Notes: generated by a model not told the origin, from the letters alone. 56,503 nucleotides of DNA from Bacteroidales bacterium (GCA_024400635.1 JAKSMI010000009.1:1-56503), one strand, 5' to 3'. Numbered from the stretch's first letter, positions 34,894 to 44,192 are shown. Made by a program: numbers and translations.

Positions 34894-36309
34894 ATGAAAA
34901 AACGCACACTTTTTTTCGTCGCTGTTTTCACTTTCTTAACGACAACAATTTTTGCCCAAACGCTTATTGCTCCACATTTTGACGAAGGCGTTGACCTTGT
35001 TTCCGCCGTTTTTCGTCTGGCTGGCGCCAAAGAATACAATAAATGCCTTATTGAACATTATGGTGAAAGCTTTGATGAATATTTTGCTGAATATAAAAAT
35101 CATTCCGCGGTTCGTTATGCCCAGATTTATTACAATAATTTCGGCATTGGCTACGATGCCGTGGCAAGCTACGGTACCCATCTGATTATCAATGATGATG
35201 GATTTATAAGTTTTAATCCTAATATTGATGAAAAAAGCGATAATTCTTTCAATCGCTGGACAGACCAACAAAAAAGGGATTTTCTAATCAAATTAAATGA
35301 TTTTTATCGGGAATCTAATTTCCATCAATGGTATGAAAGTACATCCGAGACACGCACTGCCGCCGAACAAGCTTTCCAATCTTTATATCAATCCATTGAT
35401 TTTCATTGGTACGGGAATTTTTTTGAAAAACGTGATGATGCTCAGTTTGGCATTATCCTCAGTATTTTGGTAGGCCCCGAAAATTATGGCTGCAATTATA
35501 AGCTCAAAAATGGAAATACGATAATGACACCCGTTATTGGCTGCTGCCGACTTAATTCCGATGGAAATATTGAGTTCACGGCAAATACTGTTCTACCTAT
35601 CATTATTCATGAATATTGTCATGCTTATTGCAATCCTCTTAATGCTGAAAATTGGAAATCAATGCAAAACTTGGCCAAAAAAATCTACAAATCTGTTGAA
35701 CAACAAATGAAAATGATGGCTTACGGAAATCCTGTCATTATGATGGATGAAACTTTTGTACGCGCTTCCGTCATTCGCTATCTTATAAATCATTTTCCTA
35801 ATATGTCTGATAAAATGCTCATTCAAAATGAAACTCAACAAGGTTTCATTCTAACCGGCACCTTGGTAGAATCGTTGGCAAAATATGAACAACAAAGAAC
35901 TCGATATCAGAATATTAAAGACTATATGCCACAACTTATCAAGGATATTAATCATTTTGACATTAAAAAATACGAAAAACAGAAGAAAGATGCAGCAAAA
36001 CATAATGCCACTTATACTGTGAGCATCAAAGATGGTGAGAGTAATGTTCCTTCTGGGGAATATACCATTATCATTTCTTTCAGCAAACCAATGGTAGAAG
36101 GCATTGCTCTCGGTTATGGCCGTGAAGGCACTCAGTTTCTCAAAGCCAAAGGTTATGAATGGAATGAAGAAAAAACACAATTGTCACTTCTTGTCATCAA
36201 TGAACCACACACCCTATACGGTTTCAATGTGATGGGTGAAAAGTTCCATACACAAGATGGCTATACTGCCGGCGAAACAAGATATTTCAACTATACAACA
36301 GGAGATTAA
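34894..36309 (+). CDS. Exported HExxH protein, DUF4932-like
   Basis: 471 residues with a signal peptide (TLFFVAVFTFLTTTIFAQ). Residues 239-243 are HEYCH, a zinc metallopeptidase HExxH motif (IIIHEYCHAYCNPL). Glu286 (MMDETFVRASVIRYL) about 45 residues later could be the third ligand, as in gluzincins. The arrangement agrees with the DUF4932 family of Bacteroidota. The C-terminal about 95 residues look like an Ig-like domain (VSIKDGESNVPSGEYTIIISFSKPM). The protein probably acts in the periplasm or outside the cell; the substrate is unknown. No T9SS domain. Its TAA overlaps the stop of murF-alr in the bases TTAA. Confidence 0.78.
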   Translation: MKKRTLFFVAVFTFLTTTIFAQTLIAPHFDEGVDLVSAVFRLAGAKEYNKCLIEHYGESFDEYFAEYKNHSAVRYAQIYYNNFGIGYDAVASYGTHLIINDDGFISFNPNIDEKSDNSFNRWTDQQKRDFLIKLNDFYRESNFHQWYESTSETRTAAEQAFQSLYQSIDFHWYGNFFEKRDDAQFGIILSILVGPENYGCNYKLKNGNTIMTPVIGCCRLNSDGNIEFTANTVLPIIIHEYCHAYCNPLNAENWKSMQNLAKKIYKSVEQQMKMMAYGNPVIMMDETFVRASVIRYLINHFPNMSDKMLIQNETQQGFILTGTLVESLAKYEQQRTRYQNIKDYMPQLIKDINHFDIKKYEKQKKDAAKHNATYTVSIKDGESNVPSGEYTIIISFSKPMVEGIALGYGREGTQFLKAKGYEWNEEKTQLSLLVINEPHTLYGFNVMGEKFHTQDGYTAGETRYFNYTTGD

Positions 36310-38771
36310 TCCTTAATGTAAACCCGCTGCACACGCTTGGAAATGGACGTCAGCAATTCATAAGGAATACGGTGAATGCGTTCGGCAATGTGGTCCACAC
36401 GGTTGTCATCGCCGTATATGATAACTTCATCGCCCTCCTTGACATCCAAACTAGTAACGTCAACCATACACATATCCATACAAATTTTACCAACAATGGG
36501 CACGCGTTTTCCAGCAATGATGACCTGACCTATGCCGTTGCCCAGTTCGCGCGGAAATCCATCCGCATAACCGATAGGCACAATGGCAATACGGCTGTCG
36601 GCATAGGTTCGATAAGAACGATTGTAGCCAATGCTTTCATTCCGCGGAACAGTCTTAACCTGCGTAACAACTGTCTTTAAAGTAATCGTATTCTGCAAAT
36701 GCTGCTGGTCATCGGCAACACCTGAAAAACCATACAAGCCAATGCCTAAACGAACCATATCATATTGTGCCTCAGGAAAGCGCGAAATGCCTGCCGAATT
36801 CAAAATGTGACGCAAAATACGATAATTGAAAGCTGAAACAATCTGCGAACTCATTCTGTCAAAAAGAGAGAGCTGTCCTCGCGTAAAATCATCTTCCGAC
36901 GGATCTTCAGCAGCTGCCAAATGCGAGAAAATGGATGCAATGCGCAACTGCGGCGTCTCTTTGATAAACTGTATCAATGCGGGTAAATCCTGTTCATCAA
37001 ATCCTAAACGATGCATGCCCGTATCTAACTTGATATGGATTGGAAAATCACTGATTTCCGGGTGCAGATGCAGTAACCTTTTCAATTCCTGGAGATAATG
37101 GAAATTAAATATTTCAGGTTCCAAACGATATTGAATCATCGCTTCAAAACTATGCGCTTCGGCACCTAACACTATGATGGGACACTGGATGTTGCGTCTT
37201 CTGAGGCGCAAACCCTCATCAGTATAGGCAACTGCCAGATAATCAACATGATGATAGAGTAATTCGCTAATTAATTCAACATCTCCCAAACCATAGGATT
37301 GAGCTTTAACCATTGCCACAAGCTTGGTTTCTGGTTTCAGCAATGAGCGATAATAATCGAGATTGTTGATTAAAGCAGGTAGACTCACTTGCAACATCGT
37401 CTTGTGCGTCTTGAATTGCAATGCCGCCACCACCTTCTCAAAACGATAACTGCGTGCCCCTTTTACCAAAATGATTTCATGGTCAAACCAAGAAGGACGC
37501 AATTCACACAAAAACGCTTCACTGGTTTTAAAAAAATGCTGTTCAGCAAAAGAAAAAACATCACGATGAGCATAAAAACCTTCGCCTACTGCTAAAAATT
37601 TTGTTATTCTTTTATCTAATAATAAATTATTAATTTCTTGATAATCAGCATCTTCTAATTCTCCAGCCTGCTCAAAATCCGAAAGGACAACCGTTTTGCG
37701 AAGTTCTTGTGTTTGCTTATTAAGAAAATCCAAAGCTATGCGCAACGAACTCATATCCAAACTATAAGTATCATTGACGATGACCGTATTATGAATGCCT
37801 TCTATCATTTCCATGCGCATCGAAATCGGTGACAACTTGCGAATTTTCTGTTGTATTTTATCCCATGAAAAATGAAGATATAAGTGCATGAAAACAGCAG
37901 AATGTAAGACATTTTCAACAGAACCGGCATCAGTAAAGGGAATTTCAAGCAATTCGCCCCGCAATTTCACTTGCGTACATAAATTTGATTTGCCAAGAAT
38001 TTCAACTTGCATGAAAGCATCTTTGTTTTTTCCCCACGACCAAAGCTGCGCCTTGCTTGAAAATTCATGCTTAAAATAATTATCAAATTCTTGATTATCA
38101 GAATTATAAATAATAAATGAACAGTTCTTGAACAGCTGTGACTTTTCTATTATTTTTTCTTTTTGATGATGAAAAAATTCATCGTGTGCGGTACCAATAT
38201 TGGTTAAAATGCCTATGTTGGGAGCGATGATATTAGCCAGTTTTTCCATTTCACCCGACTGGGAAATGCCCGCCTCAAAGATGGCCAAATTATGACGCTG
38301 GCCCATCTGCCACACCGACAACGGAACTCCGATTTGCGAATTATAACTGTTGGGATTTTTCACCACATTATAGTCTGATGAAAGCATCTCACCAAGCCAT
38401 TCCTTGATGGTAGTTTTGCCATTGCTTCCCGTAATACCCAATACAGGATAATCGAATTGCCGCCTGTGATACGCTGCGATTGCCTGCATTGCTTCTACCG
38501 CGTTATCAACTCTAAAAAAATTGCTGGATGAAAATGCCGCAAAACAATCCAATGACTTGGTAACCACAAAATTACGAACTCCTTTTTCAACCAAATCAGC
38601 AATATACCTATGCCCATCATTCTTGGCAGTGCTAATGGCAAAAAACAAAGTCGTAGCTGGTGCTGCCACTTGCCTGCTGTCAAACGACAAATGCTCAATA
38701 TTGCCGTTTTCATCAACAATGCCACATTCAATCGGATGACAAATTTCTTTGATTTTAACAATTGGAAGCAT
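36306..38771 (-). CDS. Bifunctional MurF-alanine racemase fusion
   Basis: 821 residues. Residues 1-450 are UDP-N-acetylmuramoyl-tripeptide:D-alanyl-D-alanine ligase: ATP loop GITGSNGKT (112-120), NPNSYNSQIGVPLSVW and FEAGISQSGEM. Residues about 457-821 are alanine racemase: PLP lysine K489 in VAMVKAQSYGLG, the catalytic-Tyr region SIGYNRSYRTY, and GKICMDMCMVDVTSL. One protein thus both makes D-Ala and helps build the pentapeptide precursor. The same fusion is known in Bacteroidota, and both halves look intact. It is downstream of the EEP-family T9SS gene (5 bases) and convergent with the DUF4932-like gene. Confidence 0.95.
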   Translation of the reverse strand: MLPIVKIKEICHPIECGIVDENGNIEHLSFDSRQVAAPATTLFFAISTAKNDGHRYIADLVEKGVRNFVVTKSLDCFAAFSSSNFFRVDNAVEAMQAIAAYHRRQFDYPVLGITGSNGKTTIKEWLGEMLSSDYNVVKNPNSYNSQIGVPLSVWQMGQRHNLAIFEAGISQSGEMEKLANIIAPNIGILTNIGTAHDEFFHHQKEKIIEKSQLFKNCSFIIYNSDNQEFDNYFKHEFSSKAQLWSWGKNKDAFMQVEILGKSNLCTQVKLRGELLEIPFTDAGSVENVLHSAVFMHLYLHFSWDKIQQKIRKLSPISMRMEMIEGIHNTVIVNDTYSLDMSSLRIALDFLNKQTQELRKTVVLSDFEQAGELEDADYQEINNLLLDKRITKFLAVGEGFYAHRDVFSFAEQHFFKTSEAFLCELRPSWFDHEIILVKGARSYRFEKVVAALQFKTHKTMLQVSLPALINNLDYYRSLLKPETKLVAMVKAQSYGLGDVELISELLYHHVDYLAVAYTDEGLRLRRRNIQCPIIVLGAEAHSFEAMIQYRLEPEIFNFHYLQELKRLLHLHPEISDFPIHIKLDTGMHRLGFDEQDLPALIQFIKETPQLRIASIFSHLAAAEDPSEDDFTRGQLSLFDRMSSQIVSAFNYRILRHILNSAGISRFPEAQYDMVRLGIGLYGFSGVADDQQHLQNTITLKTVVTQVKTVPRNESIGYNRSYRTYADSRIAIVPIGYADGFPRELGNGIGQVIIAGKRVPIVGKICMDMCMVDVTSLDVKEGDEVIIYGDDNRVDHIAERIHRIPYELLTSISKRVQRVYIKD

Positions 38772-38776
38772 ATATG

Positions 38777-40054
38777 TTATTTTTTAATCATCTTTTTCAC
38801 TGCCAGCACTCTGGTCCCATCACTGATTTTCATAATATAAAACCCTGCTGGATAAGGAAATGGCACTTCAATACGCTGTCCCGCCTCCGCAATGTCACTC
38901 AAGTGCTTGCCAATCAATTGTCCTTCCATCGTATAGATTTCCAACATTAATTGCTTATAGACAGATGATTGCAAACTAACTATCAGGTTATTTTCAATAG
39001 GATTAACAATATTTATTGAAAAATCTTCAACAGTTGGAATAGATGAAGGTGTTATATCCACCGCCAAATCCATCACCACGGGCAAATGATCAGACATTTT
39101 GTAAAGGGCATCAGCCACATTGGAAGGTACCGCATTATTGGCAGGCGAATTGATGCTTTTATTGTAGTGATTTCCATCATTGCCAAGAGCATGATATGTG
39201 TTGGGTATATACGCCACCCGCCTACTACCATAGTTCACTGAAGGAGAAATCAAAATAAAGTCAAAACGGTCATCCAAACCACCACTTGCCGCGCAACCAT
39301 TATTATCAGTGTGAGTAGATTGGGTATGTATGCTTCTATAATTATAATTCTCATGCCATTCTGCTTCATCATCCAAAGGATCATAAAAACGGTACAAACT
39401 GTTTTCATAATGAATTAGGTATTGATAAGCCTGTTCCGAAGCCCCATACAGGTTAAAATCGCCAGAAAGACAATAATTGTCGTAAACCCCTATATTTTCC
39501 AATTTCGACATCAAATTTACCACCTGACTGTAACGCTTTTGTTCATTGTCACTACCCGTGCCTGCTTTTAAATGAGCCAGCAAAAAAGTTGTGAAAATGG
39601 TATCCCCATTGACCAAATTTGGCGTTTTGTAATACATTTTATAGCCGTTGATATCACGATTAACAGTGACAATATAAAAATGACTATGAAACGCCAATTT
39701 ATCGGAATTATAAAAAAGCATATTGGCAATATTGCCGCCTGAATAATTGGTCAAAGGGCAGTGTTGAAAATAATTTCTTCCTTCTGTATTTAAAACATTA
39801 TTGACAATACGATCCACGTAAGTTATATTGCTGCCGACTTCGTTAACCACCAAAACATCGGGATTTACATACGAAATGATAGTTTTTAGTGAGGAATCTT
39901 TGGTATTCAAATTGTTGTTTGTCTGAGAACAACCAATTGCCTGTTCTTCGTAATACAATAGATTATAATGCATCATTCTGATAGTCTCAATTTGTGCATT
40001 GGCAAAAGCCACAAGTACAATATTGAAAATCAGAAATGATAAAAAACGTTTCAT
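38777..40054 (-). CDS. Secreted endonuclease/exonuclease/phosphatase (EEP) protein, T9SS cargo
   Basis: 425 residues, signal peptide RFLSFLIFNIVLVAFANAQ. The EEP (DNase I-like) fold has MMHYNLLYYEE, VLVVNEVGSN (metal Glu), CLSGDFNLYG (GDFN) and KMSDHLPVVMDL (catalytic DHLP). The last about 80 residues resemble a T9SS sorting domain (INIVNPIENNLIVSLQ..IYTMEGQLIG..GFYIMKISDGTRVLAVKKMIKK), with NP rather than PNP at the start. It may be an extracellular nuclease or phosphatase; the fold does not decide. It faces away from a second EEP-family gene (40124) through overlapping promoters. Confidence 0.86.
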   Translation of the reverse strand: MKRFLSFLIFNIVLVAFANAQIETIRMMHYNLLYYEEQAIGCSQTNNNLNTKDSSLKTIISYVNPDVLVVNEVGSNITYVDRIVNNVLNTEGRNYFQHCPLTNYSGGNIANMLFYNSDKLAFHSHFYIVTVNRDINGYKMYYKTPNLVNGDTIFTTFLLAHLKAGTGSDNEQKRYSQVVNLMSKLENIGVYDNYCLSGDFNLYGASEQAYQYLIHYENSLYRFYDPLDDEAEWHENYNYRSIHTQSTHTDNNGCAASGGLDDRFDFILISPSVNYGSRRVAYIPNTYHALGNDGNHYNKSINSPANNAVPSNVADALYKMSDHLPVVMDLAVDITPSSIPTVEDFSINIVNPIENNLIVSLQSSVYKQLMLEIYTMEGQLIGKHLSDIAEAGQRIEVPFPYPAGFYIMKISDGTRVLAVKKMIKK

Positions 40055-40070
40055 CTATAATTATTTTCTG

Positions 40071-40078
40071 CAAAAATA
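40071..40078 (-). promoter_or_regulatory. -7 box for the T9SS EEP gene
   Basis: CAAAAATA (plus) reads TATTTTTG on the minus strand, 16 bases upstream of the start. Its -33 region would fall on the opposing promoter at 40090-40097. Confidence 0.58.
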
Positions 40079-40089
40079 CGAAAATTATG

Positions 40090-40097
40090 TATCTTTG
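40090..40097 (+). promoter_or_regulatory. -7 box for the second EEP gene
   Basis: TATCTTTG on the plus strand, 26 bases before ATG 40124. It lies 11 bases from the opposing -7 box at 40071-40078, so the two promoters cannot be occupied simultaneously. Confidence 0.58.
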
Positions 40098-40123
40098 CAT
40101 TCTTAATCTATTATTAAATAAAT

Positions 40124-41161
40124 ATGAAAAATATTTTAATTTTGTTAATTTTTCTTTGTTTGTTAAAGCCCGTTTTGAGTCAGCGGGACAGTAGTCACAT
40201 TTTAATTTCATTTTATAATGTCGAAAATTTATACCATCCTGAAAATGATTCTTTATTCAATGATGATGATTTTACGCCCGAAGGCTCATATCACTGGACA
40301 TACGGCAAATACGTCAAGAAAATAAACAATATAGCCAAGGTTTTAATAGCTATGGGGGCAGGCGATCCTCCCGATATTGCCGCTATGGCAGAGGTTGAAA
40401 ATGACAAAGTATTTCAAAGTTTTTGCCATTATTCGCCACTCAAGAATTTCAACTATGGTTTTGTTCATTATGATTCACCTTATCGACGTGGCGTGGAAAC
40501 GGGATTGTTATATCGCAAAGATCGCATTAATATTGCTTCCAGCGAGGCAATTCCTGTGGTCTTTCCCTTTGAACCAAGCACTAAAAATCGAGATATATTG
40601 CATGTCGAAGCAGTGACGCTCAATAACGACACATTTCATCTTTTCGTCAACCACTGGACATCCCGTTACGGCGGATACGGTGCCACAGTGCCCAAAAGAA
40701 GTTATTACGCAAGCGTATTGCGTGGTAAAATCGATTCTCTTTTACAACAAAATGTCAATGCTAATATTATTATTGTAGGCGATTTTAACGATTATCCCAC
40801 CGATGTCAGTGTGAGTGAAGTTTTAGGTGCTGCAGACCCAAGCCATACAGACACAGCTTCCATATATAATTTAATGTATAGATTTTTAGCCATGAATAAT
40901 ATTGGAACTCACAAACACGAGGATTTTTGGGGATGTTTGGACCAAATCATCGTTTCGTCTTCATTATTTAAAGGGGTAAATGGACTTAAAATTAAAAACA
41001 ATGATGCAGAAATCTTCAAGGATGATTTTATGGTGGAGAATGATGAAAAGTATGGTGGCTTCAAAGTTCATCGAACATTTTTAGGTCCGCGATACATTGG
41101 CGGTTATGGGGATCACTTGCCAGTGTATTTGATACTGGAACATCTTGATTTACGACGTTGA
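40124..41161 (+). CDS. Exported endonuclease/exonuclease/phosphatase (EEP) family protein
   Basis: 345 residues with signal peptide NILILLIFLCLLKPVLSQ. EEP motifs: ISFYNVENLYHPEND, IAAMAEVEN (metal Glu), LFVNHWTSRYGG (catalytic His region), IIIVGDFNDYPTD and GYGDHLPVYLILE. Unlike its divergent neighbour it has no T9SS domain, so it probably stays in the periplasm. Substrate unknown (nucleic acid, phospholipid or phospho-sugar). A bidirectional terminator follows at 41245. Confidence 0.88.
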   Translation: MKNILILLIFLCLLKPVLSQRDSSHILISFYNVENLYHPENDSLFNDDDFTPEGSYHWTYGKYVKKINNIAKVLIAMGAGDPPDIAAMAEVENDKVFQSFCHYSPLKNFNYGFVHYDSPYRRGVETGLLYRKDRINIASSEAIPVVFPFEPSTKNRDILHVEAVTLNNDTFHLFVNHWTSRYGGYGATVPKRSYYASVLRGKIDSLLQQNVNANIIIVGDFNDYPTDVSVSEVLGAADPSHTDTASIYNLMYRFLAMNNIGTHKHEDFWGCLDQIIVSSSLFKGVNGLKIKNNDAEIFKDDFMVENDEKYGGFKVHRTFLGPRYIGGYGDHLPVYLILEHLDLRR

Positions 41162-41244
41162 AAATACGCATAAAGTTTTTTATACTTTATTTATAAAGAC
41201 ATAGCCTGTCTTATCTTAACGATATTTCTTAGTTCTGTTCTCAA

Positions 41245-41286
41245 TTAAGAGAAAGAGGCTTCCGTTTGGAAGCCTCTTTCTCTTAA
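41245..41286. terminator. Bidirectional intrinsic terminator
   Basis: A 19-bp perfect stem (41245-41263 with 41268-41286) and a GTTT loop, between the convergent EEP gene (plus) and the small barrel gene (minus). Few T residues follow on either strand, but the arms end in AA/TT. Confidence 0.82.
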
Positions 41287-41312
41287 TATCATATCGGCAA
41301 ATGCCAAAAATA

Positions 41313-41789
41313 TTAGTGAATTGTGTAGCGAACACCTAAACAAATACCCCAATCAAAATAGCCTCCAGCTCCATACTTGTTAAAAACTGTACCAAAACCA
41401 GGGCGAAGATCAAATTGAAGAGTCAAAGGAATATTGAACTTATATTCAATACCACCAATGGCATTGATTCCAAATTTGCCGGCACCAGGATAGCCATAAC
41501 CCAAACTCAAACCACCACCGACGAACCAATACAAACCACCTGCATGGGCAGATGCTTCATATTCAAAATTGGGATTGACTTCAAAGGAATGGCAAACACC
41601 TCCAAAATAAGTCCAATGGTAACCCAAATCAATATCTAACGCAAAATTATCCATCAAAAAGGTTTTGTAGGAAAAACCGTCGGTTGAACCCAAAGTGGCA
41701 CCAACGCTATGCTTGTATGGTGCTTGAGCATTCAAACTAAAAGAAAACACCAGCAGCAAACTTGCAATAATAATACTAATTTTTTTCAT
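41313..41789 (-). CDS. Small outer-membrane beta-barrel protein
   Basis: 158 residues with signal peptide IIIASLLLVFSFSLNAQ. The mature part is glycine- and aromatic-rich with alternating strands (HSVGATLGSTDGFSYKTFL, FALDIDLGYHWTYFGG, GGLYWFVGGGLSLGYGY, KFGINAIGGIEYKFNIPLTLQFDLRPGFG) and ends ICLGVRYTIH. This resembles an 8-stranded outer-membrane barrel of the OmpA-like/porin-family type without a peptidoglycan-binding domain. Function unknown. It is 39 bases downstream of the C10-like gene. Confidence 0.77.
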   Translation of the reverse strand: MKKISIIIASLLLVFSFSLNAQAPYKHSVGATLGSTDGFSYKTFLMDNFALDIDLGYHWTYFGGVCHSFEVNPNFEYEASAHAGGLYWFVGGGLSLGYGYPGAGKFGINAIGGIEYKFNIPLTLQFDLRPGFGTVFNKYGAGGYFDWGICLGVRYTIH

Positions 41790-41828
41790 GTTTAAATGAT
41801 TTAATTTAATTGATTATTTAATGTTACC

Positions 41829-44141
41829 TTATTTCACGATAAATTTATGAATGGTTTTGCCTGTTGGGGTATTCAAATGCAAGAAATAAATACCGCTTGC
41901 CAAATTTGAAACAGGGAGTTTAAAGATTTGGCTACCACCAGCATGATTGAATTCCGTACTTTGCAGCATCTTGCCACTCATATCGTAAACACAAGCATTG
42001 ATATTCAGCGCATTATCACTGGTCAAATCAATATTCAGATAATTCGTTGCGGGGTTGGGATAAATGCTGATATCTGACAAGCCACTGTTTTCATTAATGT
42101 TGGTCATTGCCCAGTATTCGAGTTCGAAACCAGTACCTTCATCCCAATTATCAGTAACGAATCTAACTTTCATTCTATTAACGTCAACCGTATAGCCAAA
42201 ATCACTCGGCATATTGAAAACATCAAAAACATTAATCAATTCAGGAGTTGTTCCCATAGTAGTAACTTCGATGAAATCACCAGCCTTGAGGTCAAATTTT
42301 GGGAAGCTGAAAAAGATACCTTCAGCACCCGTAGGTCTTACCGTCCATGAACAGGTTGTATGAGCGGCATATTTTTCATCGTTGCTATGGATGTCGTATG
42401 TTTCAGCGTCAGTTTCAGGAATATCCTGAGCTTTGTCAACCAATACATAGTGAATATAATTGATAGTCTGCGAGGAAGCACAAGTTGAAATAGCACTTTG
42501 ATCATCAGTAGAAGTGTATTCCAAAACGAAACCATAATCCTGAATACTATCGTTAGTAGTGAAAGTAACCAATACAACGCCAGAATTAACAGTAAGAGCT
42601 GATGGCAGAGCGGGAACATCAAAAGTGATGGGACTTGAACCAGGGGTTTCATCTCCACAAGCAACAGTTAAATGTTGACCTGAATAAGTACCTTTCAAAT
42701 TAGCTTCATTAGCTTCTGAACCTTCATAAATGCGAACAACGTCGTTGTCAGCTTCGGTATTCAAACGTTTGAATGTAAAAGTATAGCTGGTGGCATTGGG
42801 TGATTGGATGAGCCATGTCTTGGTGGTATTGTTTTGATACAACATATTACCAGCTCCATCGGAAATAGTTCCTGATTTAGCTTCGTTTACATAGTCACCA
42901 TTGGATTCCTTTTCAATATTGATGTCGCTCGGCTGCATATCACGAGTGATGCTTTCATTATATTTGTATCGGAAGTTATTACTTGAATACATATAGAAAG
43001 CACTATACATTTCATTAACGAGATTGGTCGGGGTAAGATTGACATGAAGGAAAACGTCCTTTCCTGTACCTTGAGCATTGTTTACAAACTGATAACCATC
43101 CACGAGGAAACTCATGCCTTCAAGCATTGTAATATCCTTAAAACCTGAATAAAAAATAGGACGACGCGCATCCAATTCAGGAATTACGTGCTGTAACAAC
43201 CAAACACTATCCTGTGAAACATCGCTGGGACGGAAAAACAAGTTGGCATCATTTTTAAAACCCCAATTGTTTTTCAATGCGTTGAAAGCCATCAAATAGT
43301 CAGTTTGGGTCTTATTTGAAATAGTTCTTTCCGCACTGTACATCGTCTTTGCTGATGCGCCTGTATGGTAAAGCAATTTAGCAACTTCACCATTATAGCC
43401 ACTAAGACTTGAAGTCATGGCATCATAATTGTAAGTTACATTGTTCAAATCCACAAAGATAGGAGGATATACTTCTTGATATGAACCCCAATCCAAAGAT
43501 GAAGTATAGAAAATACCACCAGAACCTTGCGTTGGATAACGATAGTAGTTAATCAAACTTGCCATGGCAACCGCAACGTTACCAACGGTAGTACGAGAAT
43601 CCTTATCATTGCTTGAATTAACACCATCGAATGGACAATATTGGTTGTAATATGCTTTTTGTGCCCACTTGGTGGTGATCAATGGCATGCAAAATTTTTC
43701 ACCTGCTTTAGTTGCAGCAGGAACAAAATGATCCGTGTTAAAATGTTTCCACTCGTCCTTAACTGTAGCAGCCATGGGCTTGTTGTTCAATTTTGCGGAT
43801 TTGATGTCTGCTTTGTACGCATCAACAAAAGCTGAAGATTCCTTGCAGTTAACAAAATTTGACTCATAAGAATAAGCCAAAACCGGGTGACAGAGTTCTG
43901 AAGCAGACACGATTACAAAACCGCAGTTGTTCAGTTGGAAACGATAGTAAAGTGCATCACCACTCTCATCAAACTCGGTATGCTGCAATGTTAAATTGAT
44001 GGAAGCCGCGTTGATGTGGCACTTCTCGGTTAAGAAATTGGCAGCGGTCTGCTTTGCATTATTCACACTTACTACTGGACCAGCAGCAAAAGCGGTGACG
44101 AAAAGCGCTACCAAAACGAACAAAAGAATAGATTTTTTCAT
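41829..44141 (-). CDS. C10-peptidase-like protein with lost catalytic residues, CUB-like region, T9SS cargo
   Basis: 770 residues from ATG 44141 (signal peptide KKSILLFVLVALFVTAFAA); an 18-codon in-frame extension upstream lies over the promoter. The propeptide-like region (about 25-140) and C10 fold (about 150-400) align with the peptidase at 28780-30216, but the catalytic Cys is Asn188 (RTTVGNVAVAMASLINYYRYP, codon AAC), the catalytic His is Met343 (EGMSFLVDGY) and the NWGWGG motif is NLTPTN. A later segment (about 430-560, NNTTKTWLIQ..VVLVTFTTNDSIQDYGFVLEY) resembles CUB domains, followed by a second one, then a T9SS domain (ISIYPNPATNYLNIDL..GIYFLHLNTPTGKTIHKFIVK). Probably a secreted binding protein or inhibitor, not a protease. 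Confidence 0.85.
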   Translation of the reverse strand: MKKSILLFVLVALFVTAFAAGPVVSVNNAKQTAANFLTEKCHINAASINLTLQHTEFDESGDALYYRFQLNNCGFVIVSASELCHPVLAYSYESNFVNCKESSAFVDAYKADIKSAKLNNKPMAATVKDEWKHFNTDHFVPAATKAGEKFCMPLITTKWAQKAYYNQYCPFDGVNSSNDKDSRTTVGNVAVAMASLINYYRYPTQGSGGIFYTSSLDWGSYQEVYPPIFVDLNNVTYNYDAMTSSLSGYNGEVAKLLYHTGASAKTMYSAERTISNKTQTDYLMAFNALKNNWGFKNDANLFFRPSDVSQDSVWLLQHVIPELDARRPIFYSGFKDITMLEGMSFLVDGYQFVNNAQGTGKDVFLHVNLTPTNLVNEMYSAFYMYSSNNFRYKYNESITRDMQPSDINIEKESNGDYVNEAKSGTISDGAGNMLYQNNTTKTWLIQSPNATSYTFTFKRLNTEADNDVVRIYEGSEANEANLKGTYSGQHLTVACGDETPGSSPITFDVPALPSALTVNSGVVLVTFTTNDSIQDYGFVLEYTSTDDQSAISTCASSQTINYIHYVLVDKAQDIPETDAETYDIHSNDEKYAAHTTCSWTVRPTGAEGIFFSFPKFDLKAGDFIEVTTMGTTPELINVFDVFNMPSDFGYTVDVNRMKVRFVTDNWDEGTGFELEYWAMTNINENSGLSDISIYPNPATNYLNIDLTSDNALNINACVYDMSGKMLQSTEFNHAGGSQIFKLPVSNLASGIYFLHLNTPTGKTIHKFIVK

Positions 44142-44184
44142 AGCTATGTTTTTTAATTTGTATTTTCTTTTCCGTTTAAGAAAG

Positions 44185-44192
44185 CAAAAATA
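44185..44192 (-). promoter_or_regulatory. -7 box for the C10-like gene
   Basis: CAAAAATA (plus) reads TATTTTTG on the minus strand, 43 bases upstream of ATG 44141. It supports the shorter start. Confidence 0.55.

Noticed and set aside
41829..44141. Calling this protein an active C10 protease
   Set aside because: The Cys, His and NWGWGG positions are all replaced, although the fold aligns well.
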